The notes: generated by a model not told the origin, from the letters alone. Positions 41,486-50,864 are shown, numbered from the stretch's first letter. The stretch is DNA of 64,000 nucleotides from an uncultured Methylophilaceae bacterium (GCA_905618945.1 CAJQTF010000010.1:1-64000), one strand, 5' to 3'. Translations and numbers: made by a program.

Positions 41486-42382
41486 ATGAATATCCCTCAA
41501 TTTAATTTTGATTTAATTCGCAATTCAAATATTTGGGGCATACTTGAAGATGACCATAATTTGCAAGCAAATTTATTTTCATTCTTAATTCATTTTGCGT
41601 TATTTATTTTTATGATTTTTTCAATTCAATGGCAAACAAAAATTCCTAATTTTGCAGAAGTAGAACTTTGGGATGCAGTCCCAACTCAAATAAAAAATAA
41701 ACAAATAAAAACAGAACCAAAAAAAAATAAACAAATAAAAAAGATAAAGACGACGCCTTTAAAAATAGATAAACAACAATTAAAGCTAAATGAAGAGGCA
41801 GAAATTAAGCTAAAGAAAAAGAAAGTTGCTGAAAAAAAAGCTTTAGCAAAAAAGAAAAAATTTCAAGAAATAAAAAAACTTCAAGCAAAATTATTAAAAC
41901 AAGAAGAGATAGATAAGCTTCAAGATAAATTACTCGAACAAGATAAATTGGACAAAATAAAGGATAAATTACTTGAACAAGAAAGGATTGAAAAATTACA
42001 AGACTCCCTTAGGGATGAGGAATTAAAAAAGAAGCCAACCATAGCAATAGCAGCTGATACAGAAGTATTAGCGGGAATTAATTCAGGTGAGCTAGATCGT
42101 TTTAAAGCTTTAATACAACAAAAAATTCAACAAAATGTAAATAATCAGCTGTGTGGGCTTGATAGAGTTGAATTAGAATTCGAAATATCTTTAATGCCAA
42201 CAGGGGATTTGCTTGGAGAGCCTAAAATGACCCAATCAAGTAAAATTGCAAGTTGCGATGCGGCAGTTGAAAGAGCAATTCTTCAATCTCAGCCACTACC
42301 GATTCCTCAAGATAAGAAATTATTTAAACGATTAAAAGATTTGAAATTAAAATTCCACCCAAATGGGCATTATGATCTATAA
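41486..42382 (+). CDS. tolA: TolA
   Basis: Links inner and outer membranes by binding TolQR, TolB and Pal. The 298 residues have a single membrane segment near 30-48, then a long Lys/Glu/Gln-rich coiled coil (about 60-185) with internal repeats of the form LQDKLLEQ, KDKLLEQ and LQDSL, and a C-terminal TonB/TolA-like domain with a Cys pair (NNQLCGLDRVEL and IASCDAAVERAI) that may form a disulphide. The coiled coil is short compared with E. coli TolA. Confidence 0.92.
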   Translation: MNIPQFNFDLIRNSNIWGILEDDHNLQANLFSFLIHFALFIFMIFSIQWQTKIPNFAEVELWDAVPTQIKNKQIKTEPKKNKQIKKIKTTPLKIDKQQLKLNEEAEIKLKKKKVAEKKALAKKKKFQEIKKLQAKLLKQEEIDKLQDKLLEQDKLDKIKDKLLEQERIEKLQDSLRDEELKKKPTIAIAADTEVLAGINSGELDRFKALIQQKIQQNVNNQLCGLDRVELEFEISLMPTGDLLGEPKMTQSSKIASCDAAVERAILQSQPLPIPQDKKLFKRLKDLKLKFHPNGHYDL

Positions 42383-42452
42383 GTTGATGCGATCAATTGC
42401 ATTAATTAAAAGTGTTATCTTATTAACTTTATTAAGGAGTTATTAAAAAATT

Positions 42453-43745
42453 ATGATTTATCGAATATATTCTCTATTTTTTGGGGTTCTATTATTACTC
42501 TCAACTCCAATTTATGCATTAGAAGTGATCGAAATTCTTGGAGGCAAGGCAAGTGAAATACCAGTAGCAATTGTACCTTTTGATGGACTTGAAAATATAG
42601 GTGGACAAAAAGCCCACCAAATTATTTCATCAGATCTTAACCGTACAGGTTTATTTAGACCTTTAAATACTCTTGGAATATCTAATCCACCGAGTAGTGA
42701 TATTAATATAAATTATACAAAATGGTCGGCAATGGATGCTCAATTTATAGTTGTTGGCAAAGTTGAGTCTGAAAATCCTATTTCAGGAAATATTAAAATT
42801 ACCTGGAGTTTGATAGATATATTTAAAGAAAAAACTGTAGTTTCAATGAGATATATTGGAAAGAAATCTCAATATAGAGCTATTGCACATAAAGTATCAG
42901 ATAATGTGTATGAACATCTAACTGGTAGTAAAGGTGTTTTCCATACTAAAATTGCATACGTTAAAAAAGTTAATAATAAAAAATATAGTTTAAATGTTGC
43001 AGATTTTGACGGCTTCAATTCTAGACCTATCTTAAATACAACTCAGCCAATTATTTCGCCTCGATGGTCACCGGATGGAGAAAAAATTGCTTATGTTTCA
43101 TTTGAAAAGAAGAAGCCCGTTATATATATTCAAAACCTAAGAACAGGTAAAAGAACTTTATTGGCAAATTTTAAAGGTAATAATAGTGCGCCAGCATGGT
43201 CGCCAGACAGCAAAAAGTTAGCCATAGTATTAACTTATAATAAGAACTCACAAATTTATACTATCAATGCAGATGGAAGTGGCATTAAGCAATTAATGCG
43301 TTCCAATGCAATTAACACAGAGCCTTCATGGGCTCCGAATGGAGAAGATATTTATTTTTCTTCTAATCGAGGAGGTAACCCACAAATTTATAAGGTTAAT
43401 ATAAATGATGATGAAATTAGCAGGGTAACTTATGAGGGGAAATACAATCTGAGCCCAAGCATATCTTATGATGGAAAATTATTGATTTTTCTTACCAATG
43501 ACCAAGGAAAGTTTAAAGTAGCGATACAAAACCTTATATCCAATCAAGTGCTAAAAATTTCAGAGGGGCCAGCAGACGAATCACCAATATTTGCTCCAAA
43601 CGGCCATTTAGTATTATTTACCTATAAAGATTACGGAAAAACAACAAAAATTGGTACAGTCTCAATAAATGGATTAAAAAGGTTGCCTATAAACGTTGGA
43701 AGCTCCATAATACAAGAGCCTACATGGGGCCCAATAACAAATTAG
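42453..43745 (+). CDS. tolB: TolB, periplasmic beta-propeller
   Basis: The periplasmic partner of Pal and TolA. The 430-residue precursor has a signal peptide at about residues 1-22 (cleavage near IYA-LEV), an N-terminal alpha/beta domain (IPVAIVPFDGLE), and five or six WD-like propeller repeats recognised by recurring ISPRWSPDGEKIAYVS, APAWSPDSKKLAIV and EPSWAPNGEDIYFSS. A 70-bp gap separates it from tolA. A large inverted repeat begins over its stop codon. Confidence 0.96.
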   Translation: MIYRIYSLFFGVLLLLSTPIYALEVIEILGGKASEIPVAIVPFDGLENIGGQKAHQIISSDLNRTGLFRPLNTLGISNPPSSDININYTKWSAMDAQFIVVGKVESENPISGNIKITWSLIDIFKEKTVVSMRYIGKKSQYRAIAHKVSDNVYEHLTGSKGVFHTKIAYVKKVNNKKYSLNVADFDGFNSRPILNTTQPIISPRWSPDGEKIAYVSFEKKKPVIYIQNLRTGKRTLLANFKGNNSAPAWSPDSKKLAIVLTYNKNSQIYTINADGSGIKQLMRSNAINTEPSWAPNGEDIYFSSNRGGNPQIYKVNINDDEISRVTYEGKYNLSPSISYDGKLLIFLTNDQGKFKVAIQNLISNQVLKISEGPADESPIFAPNGHLVLFTYKDYGKTTKIGTVSINGLKRLPINVGSSIIQEPTWGPITN

Positions 43746-43802
43746 GAATTACTAAATTCTATTAAGTTAGATACTAACAGTAATAAGTAATTCCTAATTT
43801 GT
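43737..43802. repeat. 17-bp perfect inverted repeat between tolB and pal
   Basis: The left arm ACAAATTAGGAATTACT (43737-43753) includes the tolB stop; the right arm AGTAATTCCTAATTTGT (43786-43802) is its exact reverse complement. Within the 32-base spacer a smaller hairpin GTTAG-ATA-CTAAC is nested. No T-run follows, so it is not a standard intrinsic terminator. In RNA it would form a long stem immediately before pal, possibly an mRNA-stability or processing element giving pal a different level from tolB. Function is inferred. Confidence 0.85.
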
Positions 43803-43851
43803 GTTACAGTATCAATGACATACAGATTTTACTTAATGGAGGAAATACAAA

Positions 43852-44349
43852 TTGAAAAAATCATTATTATTACTATCACTAGTAGCATTACTCGGATCTG
43901 GTTGTAGCTCTACACCACTAGATGCACCTGGAGATCCTTCAGCAGCTAATTATTACGGCGTTGATGCTGCAACTGCAGAAGCTTTAGGTCTAGAAGAGCT
44001 TAGAGGTAATCAACTGCTTTCTCAAAGAAGCGTATTTTTTGATTTTAATAAATACGATATTAAGCCTGAATTTCAAGACTTAATCGGGGCTCATGCTCAG
44101 TATCTTAATAATCATGCTCCTGCAAGAATGATAATTAAAGGTAATGCAGATTATAGAGGATCACATGAATATAATTTGTCTCTGGGACAAAAACGTTCAG
44201 TAGCAGTTAAAGAGGCTTTGAATGCCCTTGGTGTTGACGATTCTCAGATTGAAACAATTAGCTATGGCGAAGAGTATGCAAACCAAGAATGTCAAGCTGA
44301 TGCATGTGGGCAGGATAGAAGAGCTGACATCACATACGAAGTAGAATAG
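43852..44349 (+). CDS. pal: Peptidoglycan-associated lipoprotein Pal
   Basis: An outer-membrane lipoprotein binding peptidoglycan and TolB. The 165-residue precursor starts with TTG 6 bases after the strong SD GGAGGAAA. It has a lipobox ending LLGSGC with lipid-carrying Cys18, and a C-terminal OmpA-like domain (SVFFDFNKYDIKPEF, GNADYRGSHEYNLSLGQKRS, SYGEEYA, RRADITYE). Two Cys in QECQADACGQDRR may form a disulphide, as in some homologues. It is preceded by the inverted repeat described above. Confidence 0.95.
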   Translation: MKKSLLLLSLVALLGSGCSSTPLDAPGDPSAANYYGVDAATAEALGLEELRGNQLLSQRSVFFDFNKYDIKPEFQDLIGAHAQYLNNHAPARMIIKGNADYRGSHEYNLSLGQKRSVAVKEALNALGVDDSQIETISYGEEYANQECQADACGQDRRADITYEVE

Positions 44350-44370
44350 ATTTAATATATAGCGAGTTTT

Positions 44371-45213
44371 ATGAAAAAATATTTATTGGTTGGTCTTGTA
44401 TTGTTTTCGAATCTTGTGTTTGCATTATTTGAAGATGAAGAAGCTAGAAAAAAGATTAATGCTATGCAAGACCAATTAAATAATATTGAAAAATCGCTAG
44501 AATTCAAGATTAATCAGAAATTTTCAAAAAATTTATCAAAATATAGTTCGGAATTAAATGAGCTACACGATATTATCTCAAAGTTAATTGGTGACGTAGA
44601 AGTCTTGCAATTTGAACTTAAAAACTCAAAAGAAAGACATAACGTAATTTACCAAGAATTAAATGACAGAATTTTAAACCTTGAATCTAAAATTGAAGAG
44701 AAGAATCAAAATATACCGCAAGAGAAGCCTAATGAAACTCTTAATAAAACTCCCCAAGCTGAAATTGAGCTAAGAATTGAAGATCTTACAGAGAAGGATG
44801 AGGGCTTAGTACCTTTAGTCGATAAAAATATTGAGCTTGACGAGTATGCAGAAGCAGATTCATTAGTTAAGGCAACAAGATATAAAGAGGCTTTTGAAGC
44901 TTTAGATAAATTTATAATAACTTATCCTAATTCTAATTTATTACCGAAAGCGAAATATAGTCTCGGTTATTCTCAATGGGCTCTAAAAAATTATAATGCA
45001 GCAATCAAAACGTATTCAAAAATAATACAACTTCATCCTGATAGTGAAATAATCCCAGATGTTATATACGGTATTGCAAACTGCGAGATTCAATTAACCC
45101 GAATCACGAAGGCCAAAAAAACCCTAAGAGGTTTAATAAGTAAATACCCACGATCTGAAATTATTGAGAAAGCTAAAAAAAGACTTGAAGCATTAAAATC
45201 GATCAAACTTTAA
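44371..45213 (+). CDS. cpoB: Tol-Pal system protein CpoB (YbgF)
   Basis: A periplasmic coordinator of Tol-Pal and PBP1B. The 280-residue precursor has a signal peptide (about 1-19, cleavage after VFA), an N-terminal trimerising coiled coil (about 25-115), a Pro/Glu/Asn-rich linker and C-terminal TPR units (YKEAFEALDKFIITYPNS, YNAAIKTYSKIIQLHPDS, TKAKKTLRGLISKYPRS). It is 21 bp after pal and 27 bp before queE, the order seen in many proteobacteria. Confidence 0.93.
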   Translation: MKKYLLVGLVLFSNLVFALFEDEEARKKINAMQDQLNNIEKSLEFKINQKFSKNLSKYSSELNELHDIISKLIGDVEVLQFELKNSKERHNVIYQELNDRILNLESKIEEKNQNIPQEKPNETLNKTPQAEIELRIEDLTEKDEGLVPLVDKNIELDEYAEADSLVKATRYKEAFEALDKFIITYPNSNLLPKAKYSLGYSQWALKNYNAAIKTYSKIIQLHPDSEIIPDVIYGIANCEIQLTRITKAKKTLRGLISKYPRSEIIEKAKKRLEALKSIKL

Positions 45214-45240
45214 TACACCTATTATTACATTGAGCTCCAA

Positions 45241-45882
45241 GTGCAAAAATTAAAAGTAAATGAAATTTTCTATTCACTTCAAGGTGAATCATCATATGCT
45301 GGGCTCCCTACAATTTTTATAAGATTAACGGGTTGCCCAATGCGATGTGGTTATTGTGATACTGCATATGCATTTAATGAAGGTGATAATTTTACTATTG
45401 ACAATATTTTAGAAACTATCTCTGAGTATAAAACTAAAAATGTGACAGTAACGGGGGGGGAACCGTTAGTTCAAAAAGAATGTTGGACTCTTTTGAAATG
45501 TCTTTGTGACGAGGGATACACAGTTTCGTTAGAAACTGGTGGTGCAATTTCGATAAGTGAAATTGATCAACGTGTAAAAATAATTTTAGATATTAAAACA
45601 CCAGGCTCAGGTGAAGAGAAAAACAACTTTTGGGACAATCTAGAATTGATAAAACCAAAAGATGAAATAAAATTTGTTATAACTGATCTAAAAGATTACA
45701 TTTGGGCTAAAGAAGTTTTAATTAGAGAAAAACTAAATGAAAAAGCAATAATATTATTTTCTCCAGTTTATGGCGACATTAATCCAAAAGACCTTGCAGA
45801 GTGGATTTTAAAAGATCAATTACCAGTTAGATATCAAATTCAACTCCATAAAATTATTTGGGGGGAAGTGCCAGGTGTCTAA
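45241..45882 (+). CDS. queE: 7-carboxy-7-deazaguanine synthase
   Basis: A radical SAM enzyme in queuosine precursor synthesis. The 213 residues start at GTG and carry the cluster-binding [14 protein letters not shown] (CX3CX2C) near 32-45 and the SAM-binding [30 protein letters not shown] is the usual N-terminal signature. The last 8 bp overlap queC. QueD and QueF are not seen in the window. Confidence 0.95.
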   Translation: MQKLKVNEIFYSLQGESSYAGLPTIFIRLTGCPMRCGYCDTAYAFNEGDNFTIDNILETISEYKTKNVTVTGGEPLVQKECWTLLKCLCDEGYTVSLETGGAISISEIDQRVKIILDIKTPGSGEEKNNFWDNLELIKPKDEIKFVITDLKDYIWAKEVLIREKLNEKAIILFSPVYGDINPKDLAEWILKDQLPVRYQIQLHKIIWGEVPGV

Positions 45883-46549
45883 AAAAGCAATAATATTATT
45901 ATCAGGTGGATTAGATTCTTCAACAGTTCTAGCAATAGCAAAGGCAGAAGGTTACGAATGTTATGCTTTAACTATAAACTATCATCAAAGACATGATGCA
46001 GAACTAGTAGCAGCTAGAAAGATAGCAAATTTTTTTAGAGTCAAAGATTTTAAAATTGTTGATATAGATTTGAGTTGGCTAAAAAACTCAGCTTTGACCA
46101 ATAAAAATATTAGTATCCCAGAAAACCCTTCTATTGGAATTCCGGTGACATATGTTCCAGCCCGAAATACGATAATGATGACCTTAGCCTTAGCTTGGGC
46201 AGAAACAATTAATAGTCAAAATATTTTTATTGGAGTCAATGCAGTTGATTATTCCGGATATCCTGATTGTCGACCTGAATATATAGAAAGCTTTCAAAAT
46301 ATGGCAAATTTAGCCACCAAGGCGGCAGTGGAGGGCAGTAAGATTAAAATACATACACCTTTAATAGAAATGTCAAAAGCAGAGATTATTTGTATGGGTA
46401 TAAAAAAACAGGTTGATTATAAGATGACGGTTTCATGTTACCAGGCAACTGAAAGCGGTTTAGCATGCGGTAAATGTGACTCATGTAGGCTTAGAAAAGA
46501 AGGATTTAAATCTGCTCAAATAGAAGACCCAACTAATTATAAGATATAG
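45875..46549 (+). CDS. queC: 7-cyano-7-deazaguanine synthase
   Basis: Converts CDG to preQ0 using ATP and ammonia. The 224 residues begin with the PP-loop [16 protein letters not shown], followed by [18 protein letters not shown] and [18 protein letters not shown]. The zinc-binding cysteines are in [21 protein letters not shown] at the C terminus. It overlaps queE by 8 bp and closes the long operon that starts at yebC. Confidence 0.96.
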   Translation: MSKKAIILLSGGLDSSTVLAIAKAEGYECYALTINYHQRHDAELVAARKIANFFRVKDFKIVDIDLSWLKNSALTNKNISIPENPSIGIPVTYVPARNTIMMTLALAWAETINSQNIFIGVNAVDYSGYPDCRPEYIESFQNMANLATKAAVEGSKIKIHTPLIEMSKAEIICMGIKKQVDYKMTVSCYQATESGLACGKCDSCRLRKEGFKSAQIEDPTNYKI

Positions 46550-46572
46550 ATAAAATCAAATATTTAATTAAC

Positions 46573-46602
46573 TTGCCAAAGTTATCTAAAATAGCGTAAA
46601 AT
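46573..46602 (+). promoter_or_regulatory. Probable sigma-70 promoter of the rpsP operon
   Basis: A -35 hexamer TTGCCA and a -10 hexamer TAAAAT are separated by 18 bp in the 95-bp gap between queC and rpsP. The -10 lies 42 bp before the rpsP ATG. The placement at the head of a ribosomal-protein operon supports the call, although AT-rich DNA gives chance matches. Confidence 0.6.
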
Positions 46603-46644
46603 TTTGCCCTTTCTGTAGAAAACAATTAATAAAGAGAATAAATT

Positions 46645-47034
46645 ATGGTGGTTATTAGGCTTTCAAGAAGTGGTAATAAAAATAGACCTTATTTTAATGT
46701 TGTAGTAGCAGATTCAAAGAAGCCTCGTGATGGGCGTTTTATTGAAAGAATTGGCTTTTACAACCCGATGGCTAGAGTAGGCTCGGAAACATTAAGATTA
46801 GAAACAGGTCGAATTGAATACTGGCAAGGACACGGCGCATTATTGTCAGACACAATGACTAGGATTGTTAAATTGCATGCTAAAGGACCAGATGGCTTAG
46901 CAGAAATGAAGAAAAAAGATGCTCAAAAAGCTGCATCAAAAAAAGCAAAAAAAGAAGCTGAAAAATTAGCAAAAGCTGAGGCAGCGGTCGAAGCAGAAGC
47001 TCCAGCGGCAGAAGCAAAGACGGAAGATAAATAG
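46645..47034 (+). CDS. rpsP: Ribosomal protein S16 with extended C-terminal tail
   Basis: A small-subunit protein. Residues 1-85 are canonical S16 ([40 protein letters not shown]). The remaining 44 residues are a Lys/Ala/Glu tail ([27 protein letters not shown]) beyond the usual 80-90 residue length. A 19-base piece of the tail's DNA (agctccagcggcagaagca) is identical to the repeat unit in rplS of the same operon. The GCG-rich codons of the tail contrast with the AT-rich gene body. rimM follows after 11 bp. Confidence 0.95.
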   Translation: MVVIRLSRSGNKNRPYFNVVVADSKKPRDGRFIERIGFYNPMARVGSETLRLETGRIEYWQGHGALLSDTMTRIVKLHAKGPDGLAEMKKKDAQKAASKKAKKEAEKLAKAEAAVEAEAPAAEAKTEDK

Positions 47035-47045
47035 AGAAGGTTATA

Positions 47046-47561
47046 TTGTCTTCTATAGAATTAGAAGAAATTGTTGTAATGGGTAAAGTGTTAGTTCCAT
47101 ATGGGGTTAACGGATGGGTAAAAGTTTATTCTTTTACAGAAAAATTAGAATCTTTTTTGACATATAAAAAGTTATATCTTTCTAAAGATCAGAAAAATTG
47201 GTTAGAAATAAAGATTAAAGAAATTAAATTGCATGGTAAGACGATTATTGCAAAGTTTTCAGAAATTGCTGACCGTACGCAAGCAGAGACTTATAAAGAT
47301 TATTTAATCGGGGTACCTAAAGATTACCTGCCTCAATTAAATGAAGATCAGTACTATTGGAACGATCTAATAGGATTTGAAGTATTAAATCTTCAGAATG
47401 TTTCTTTTGGCCTAGTTGATACATATATTGAAACTGGTGCAAATGATGTAATAGTTGTTAAGGGCGATAAGGAGAGATTAATTCCATATACACCAATGAC
47501 GGTATTAAAAGTAGATACCATAGAAGATAAAATAATTGTGGATTGGGATGAGAGCTTCTAA
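47046..47561 (+). CDS. rimM: Ribosome maturation factor RimM
   Basis: Helps 30S maturation by binding S19 near the 16S head. The 171 residues start at TTG and comprise the N-terminal RimM domain (VVMGKVLVPYGVNGWVKVYSFT) and a C-terminal PRC barrel (YYWNDLIGFEVLN, ERLIPYTPMTVLKVD). Its last 14 bp overlap trmD as started here. The context rpsP-rimM-trmD-rplS is nearly universal. Confidence 0.95.
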   Translation: MSSIELEEIVVMGKVLVPYGVNGWVKVYSFTEKLESFLTYKKLYLSKDQKNWLEIKIKEIKLHGKTIIAKFSEIADRTQAETYKDYLIGVPKDYLPQLNEDQYYWNDLIGFEVLNLQNVSFGLVDTYIETGANDVIVVKGDKERLIPYTPMTVLKVDTIEDKIIVDWDESF

Positions 47562-48327
47562 AGCTTTATTAACCTTTGATGTTGTAACCTTAATGCCAGA
47601 AATGTTTTTGGCAATAAGTGATTATGGAGTGACTGGAAGAGCATTTAAGGAAAATATTGTTAATCTGAATTTATGGAACCCAAGAGAGTTCTCAATGGAT
47701 CTTCATAAAACAGTAGATGATAGAACTTACGGCGGAGGCCCGGGAATGCTTATGACGGCCGACCCATTAGTAAAATCTATTGAAGCAGCTAAGAAAAGAC
47801 AAGATAAATTAGGGTTAAAAAATAGTAAAGTTATTCATATGACCCCTAGAGGAAAATTACTAAGTCATAATGAAATTAAAAGATTGTTAAGCTGTGAAGG
47901 ACTCGTGATAATTACGAGTAGATATGAAGGCATTGATGAGAGAGTAAATAATTGGGTTGATGAAGAAGTCTCAATTGGAGACTATGTGTTAAGTGGTGGG
48001 GAATTACCTGCAATGACGATGATGGATTGTCTTATTAGGCAATTACCTGGCGTATTAAACGATGATGAATCGGCAACACAAGATTCTTTTGTTAACGGCC
48101 TATTAGACCATTCGCATTTTACACGCCCCGAGATTTTTAAAAAAATGAAGGTACCTGAAGTTTTATTATCAGGAGATCATGAAAAAATTAGGTTATGGCG
48201 GTTAAAGGAGTCACTAAAACTAACCTGGATAAAACGCCCAGATTTATTGGCTAAGAAGTTGTTGACAAAAGAAGAGGCTCGGCTGCTTGAAGAAATTCAA
48301 ATTGAGCAGGAACAAGGCTCTATATAA
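47548..48327 (+). CDS. trmD: tRNA (guanine-N1)-methyltransferase TrmD
   Basis: Makes m1G37 in tRNAs reading CNN/G codons. This SPOUT-knot enzyme is 259 residues from the ATG at 47548 ([20 protein letters not shown]); the track's TTG start adds four residues. Motifs are [12 protein letters not shown] near 50, [12 protein letters not shown] and [14 protein letters not shown] of the SAM-binding trefoil knot. The rplS ATG follows 19 bp after the stop. Confidence 0.96.
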   Translation: MRASKALLTFDVVTLMPEMFLAISDYGVTGRAFKENIVNLNLWNPREFSMDLHKTVDDRTYGGGPGMLMTADPLVKSIEAAKKRQDKLGLKNSKVIHMTPRGKLLSHNEIKRLLSCEGLVIITSRYEGIDERVNNWVDEEVSIGDYVLSGGELPAMTMMDCLIRQLPGVLNDDESATQDSFVNGLLDHSHFTRPEIFKKMKVPEVLLSGDHEKIRLWRLKESLKLTWIKRPDLLAKKLLTKEEARLLEEIQIEQEQGSI

Positions 48328-48346
48328 TTTAAAAGGAACAGGAATC

Positions 48347-48862
48347 ATGGCAAATATTATTGAAACATTAGAACAAGAAGAAATAGCACGTTTAGGAAAA
48401 AAAATTCCAAAATTTTCACCAGGAGATTCAGTAGTAGTAGGTGTTAATGTTGTTGAAGGAACAAGAAAACGAGTTCAAGTTTTTGAGGGAGTTGTTATCT
48501 CTAGAAGAAATAGAGGATTAAATTCATCATTTATTGTTCGTAAAATCTCTTCAGGTGAGGGAATTGAAAGGACTTTTCAACTGCATTCACCACAAATTGA
48601 AAGTATTGTTATTAAAAGTCGAGGTGATGTACGTAGAGCGAAGTTATTTTACTTACGTGAACGGTCTGGGAAATCTGCAAGAATTAAAGAGCGTTTAAAA
48701 ATACGTGAAAGTGATAGTGAGTTTGAAGAAATTCCAGATATGTTAGTTGAGGAAGCTCCAGAAGCGGCAGAAGCGGCAGAAGCAGCTCCAGCGGCAGAAG
48801 CAGCTCCAGCGGCAGAAGCAGCTCCAGCGGCAGAAGCAGAATCAGGTGAGAAACCTGCTTAA
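48347..48862 (+). CDS. rplS: Ribosomal protein L19 with repetitive C-terminal tail
   Basis: A large-subunit protein at the 30S-50S interface. It is 171 residues from the ATG preceded by AAAGGA ([17 protein letters not shown]); the track's earlier start adds 20 non-homologous residues. The core (about 1-120) is normal, including [19 protein letters not shown] and [20 protein letters not shown]. The final 45-50 residues are acidic and built of EAAPAA units, far beyond the usual 115-125 residue length. The tail is encoded by an 18-bp tandem repeat (listed separately). Confidence 0.95.
   Translation: MANIIETLEQEEIARLGKKIPKFSPGDSVVVGVNVVEGTRKRVQVFEGVVISRRNRGLNSSFIVRKISSGEGIERTFQLHSPQIESIVIKSRGDVRRAKLFYLRERSGKSARIKERLKIRESDSEFEEIPDMLVEEAPEAAEAAEAAPAAEAAPAAEAAPAAEAESGEKPA
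48764..48835 (+). repeat. In-frame tandem repeat in the rplS tail
   Basis: Two 9-bp units alternate: gcggcagaa (Ala-Ala-Glu) and gcagctcca (Ala-Ala-Pro). Two copies of gcggcagaa are followed by three 18-bp copies of gcagctcca-gcggcagaa, all identical at DNA level. Such exact repetition suggests recent slippage or unequal exchange. Unit length is a multiple of three, so length change keeps the frame. Confidence 0.95.
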
Positions 48863-48880
48863 ATAAAATTTTAAGTATAA

Positions 48881-48907
48881 AAAAGCCCCATAATTTGGGG
48901 TTTTTTT
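48881..48907 (+). terminator. Rho-independent terminator of the rpsP-rplS operon
   Basis: The arms CCCCA and TGGGG, extended by A/T pairs and a wobble, close on TAATT and are followed by a run of seven T. The hairpin begins about 19 bp after the rplS stop and before xerD. Confidence 0.88.
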
Positions 48908-48939
48908 ATTTTACTCATAAAAACTTAATGAAAAGATAG

Positions 48940-49890
48940 ATGAATAGCTTTAGAATAAAAGCAATGGATAATGAATCTAAAATAATACCTAAAAATAACC
49001 ACATAAAAAATGAGATTATTGATAGATTTATTGACCATTTATGGCTACAAGATGGATTATCTAAAAACACATTAAATAGCTATCGATTTGATTTAGAATT
49101 ATTTACAGAATGGCTAACTAAAAAATTAAAAAAAAATATATTAGATGTATCTCAGGCTGACATTCAGCAGTATCTTTCATTTAAATTCCCTACATCTAAA
49201 GCACGGAGTATTTCAAGATTACTTGCTACCCTTAGGCGATTATTTAGGTATTTATTAAGGGAAAATAAAGTAAAAATTGACCCCACTTTAGAGATACTCA
49301 GTCCAAAGATTCCAAAATCACTACCAAAAAGCTTAAGTGAAGAAGAGGTCGAATCTCTTTTAAATACTCCTAATGTTAAAACTATTTGTGGATTAAGAGA
49401 TAAGGCAATGCTTGAATTATTATACGCTTGTGGCCTTCGCGTTTCTGAGTTAGTTAACATACTTCTGACTGAGCTAAGCATGACTGAAGGGGTTATAAGG
49501 GTTACAGGTAAAGGAAGTAAAACTAGATTAGTTCCTATGGGGGAAGAAGCAGTAGATTGGATTAAGAGGTATATTAATGAGAGTAGAAATAATATTTTAA
49601 AAAAAAAGACATCTAAATATCTCTTTATTACAATTCGTGGGAGTGCAATGACAAGGCAGGCATTTTGGTATTTGATAAAAAGATATTCAATTATTGCTAA
49701 AATAAAAAAACCAATGTCACCTCATATACTAAGACATGCATTTGCAACACATTTGATCAATCACGGGGCAGATTTAAGAGTGGTTCAGATGCTTCTTGGC
49801 CATAGCGATATTTCAACAACACAAATCTATACCCATGTTGCAAGAGAAAGATTAAAAAAACTTCATGAATCTCACCACCCAAGAGGGTAG
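48940..49890 (+). CDS. xerD: Tyrosine recombinase XerD
   Basis: With XerC it resolves chromosome dimers at dif. The 316 residues have an N-terminal SAM-like core-binding domain (IDRFIDHLWLQDGLSKNTLNSYR, about 27-110) and a catalytic domain with Arg in ACGLRVSEL, Lys in TGKGSKTRLVPMG, His-x-x-Arg in HILRHAFATHL, His/Trp-position in LLGHSDISTTQIYTHV with the nucleophilic Tyr. The chromosomal, operon-free setting and XerD-like motifs favour XerD over a mobile-element integrase. A second in-frame ATG eight codons later could be the start. Confidence 0.9.
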   Translation: MNSFRIKAMDNESKIIPKNNHIKNEIIDRFIDHLWLQDGLSKNTLNSYRFDLELFTEWLTKKLKKNILDVSQADIQQYLSFKFPTSKARSISRLLATLRRLFRYLLRENKVKIDPTLEILSPKIPKSLPKSLSEEEVESLLNTPNVKTICGLRDKAMLELLYACGLRVSELVNILLTELSMTEGVIRVTGKGSKTRLVPMGEEAVDWIKRYINESRNNILKKKTSKYLFITIRGSAMTRQAFWYLIKRYSIIAKIKKPMSPHILRHAFATHLINHGADLRVVQMLLGHSDISTTQIYTHVARERLKKLHESHHPRG

Positions 49891-49893
49891 TTT

Positions 49894-50241
49894 TTATCGT
49901 TCTAAAATAATGCCAACAAAGTCTGTATCAGGAAGAATCTTTTTTTTTGATATTTTTAATATAATTTTTTCAAAGTGAAATTTCTCTTTTAAGCGGCTAA
50001 TAATATCCTCACCAAAATCCTCAAGAAGGCGATATTCATGTTTTAAGGCAATCAATTTTATTTCAGATTCAATTAAGGAATAGTCAATTGTCTTAGAAAT
50101 ATCATCTTCAGTAAAGATTTGATTTCCTTTTAGTTGGATATCGACATCAATGATAAGTTGTTGGGAAACAGCTCTTTCCCAATCTGGCACACCAATTTTA
50201 GTATTTAATTTAAGACCATGCAGAAAAATATTATTTGTCAT
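49894..50241 (-). CDS. folB: Dihydroneopterin aldolase
   Basis: Cleaves 7,8-dihydroneopterin in folate synthesis. It is 115 residues, the family's usual size, with IFLHGLKLNTKIGVPDWERAV near the N terminus, DISKTIDYSLIESEIK and the catalytic-Lys region FEKIILKISKKKILPDTDFVG. It converges on xerD with a 3-bp gap and diverges from plsY across 35 bp, the folB-plsY-tsaD neighbourhood being familiar from other proteobacteria. Confidence 0.93.
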   Translation of the reverse strand: MTNNIFLHGLKLNTKIGVPDWERAVSQQLIIDVDIQLKGNQIFTEDDISKTIDYSLIESEIKLIALKHEYRLLEDFGEDIISRLKEKFHFEKIILKISKKKILPDTDFVGIILER

Positions 50242-50276
50242 GAAGAATTTAATGTTTTTGAAATATAATAAGTACT

Positions 50277-50864
50277 ATGATAAATCAAATTTTCTTTATT
50301 TCTAGTGCTTATTTAATCGGATCTCTATCTTTTGGGATAATAGTTAGTAAGTTTTTTAATCTCTCAGATCCAAGAACTATTGGATCAAAAAACCCTGGGG
50401 CTACAAATGTTTTAAGAACAGGTAATAAATTTGCTGCAATTCTGACATTAGTAGGAGATATCTTTAAAGCTACTATTGTTGTCAAGATTGCAATATGTAT
50501 CGGTTTAAACGACTTAGAGACGATGCAAGTTTGTTTGGCAGTATTGATAGGACACACCTATCCAATTTACTATAAATTTAAAGGTGGTAAGGGGGTTGCA
50601 ACAGCTCTAGGTATTTTGTTGGCAATTAATTGGATATTAGCATTAAGTGCAATTTGTATTTGGCTAATCATTTTCTCTATATGGCGATATTCTTCTTTAG
50701 CGGCTATTATTGCATCGTTATCTGTCCCAATTATTAGTTATTTCTTAAATGAAACATCATATATATTAATTACGAATATTTTAATTGCTGTTTTAATTTT
50801 TTTCAACCATCGCGTAAATATCAAAAACTTAATTAAAGGTATCGAGCCAAGCTTTAAAAAGTAG
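50277..50864 (+). CDS. plsY: Glycerol-3-phosphate acyltransferase PlsY
   Basis: Acylates glycerol 3-phosphate from acyl phosphate at the start of phospholipid synthesis. The 195-residue inner-membrane protein has about five to seven hydrophobic segments, with the three active-site motifs seen as GSLSFG near 16, [14 protein letters not shown] near 37 and [20 protein letters not shown] near 93. The end overlaps tsaD by 11 bp on the opposite strand. Confidence 0.94.
   Translation: MINQIFFISSAYLIGSLSFGIIVSKFFNLSDPRTIGSKNPGATNVLRTGNKFAAILTLVGDIFKATIVVKIAICIGLNDLETMQVCLAVLIGHTYPIYYKFKGGKGVATALGILLAINWILALSAICIWLIIFSIWRYSSLAAIIASLSVPIISYFLNETSYILITNILIAVLIFFNHRVNIKNLIKGIEPSFKK

Noticed and set aside
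48287-48346. N-terminal extension of L19
   Set aside because: The 20 extra residues are trmD sequence in another frame; the ATG at 48347 has an SD and matches the family.
48764-48835. CRISPR-like repeat
   Set aside because: The units are contiguous without spacers and in frame within rplS, so this is a coding tandem repeat.
48940-49890. Phage or island integrase
   Set aside because: The recombinase lies among core genes, has XerD-type motifs throughout, and no att repeats or phage genes surround it.
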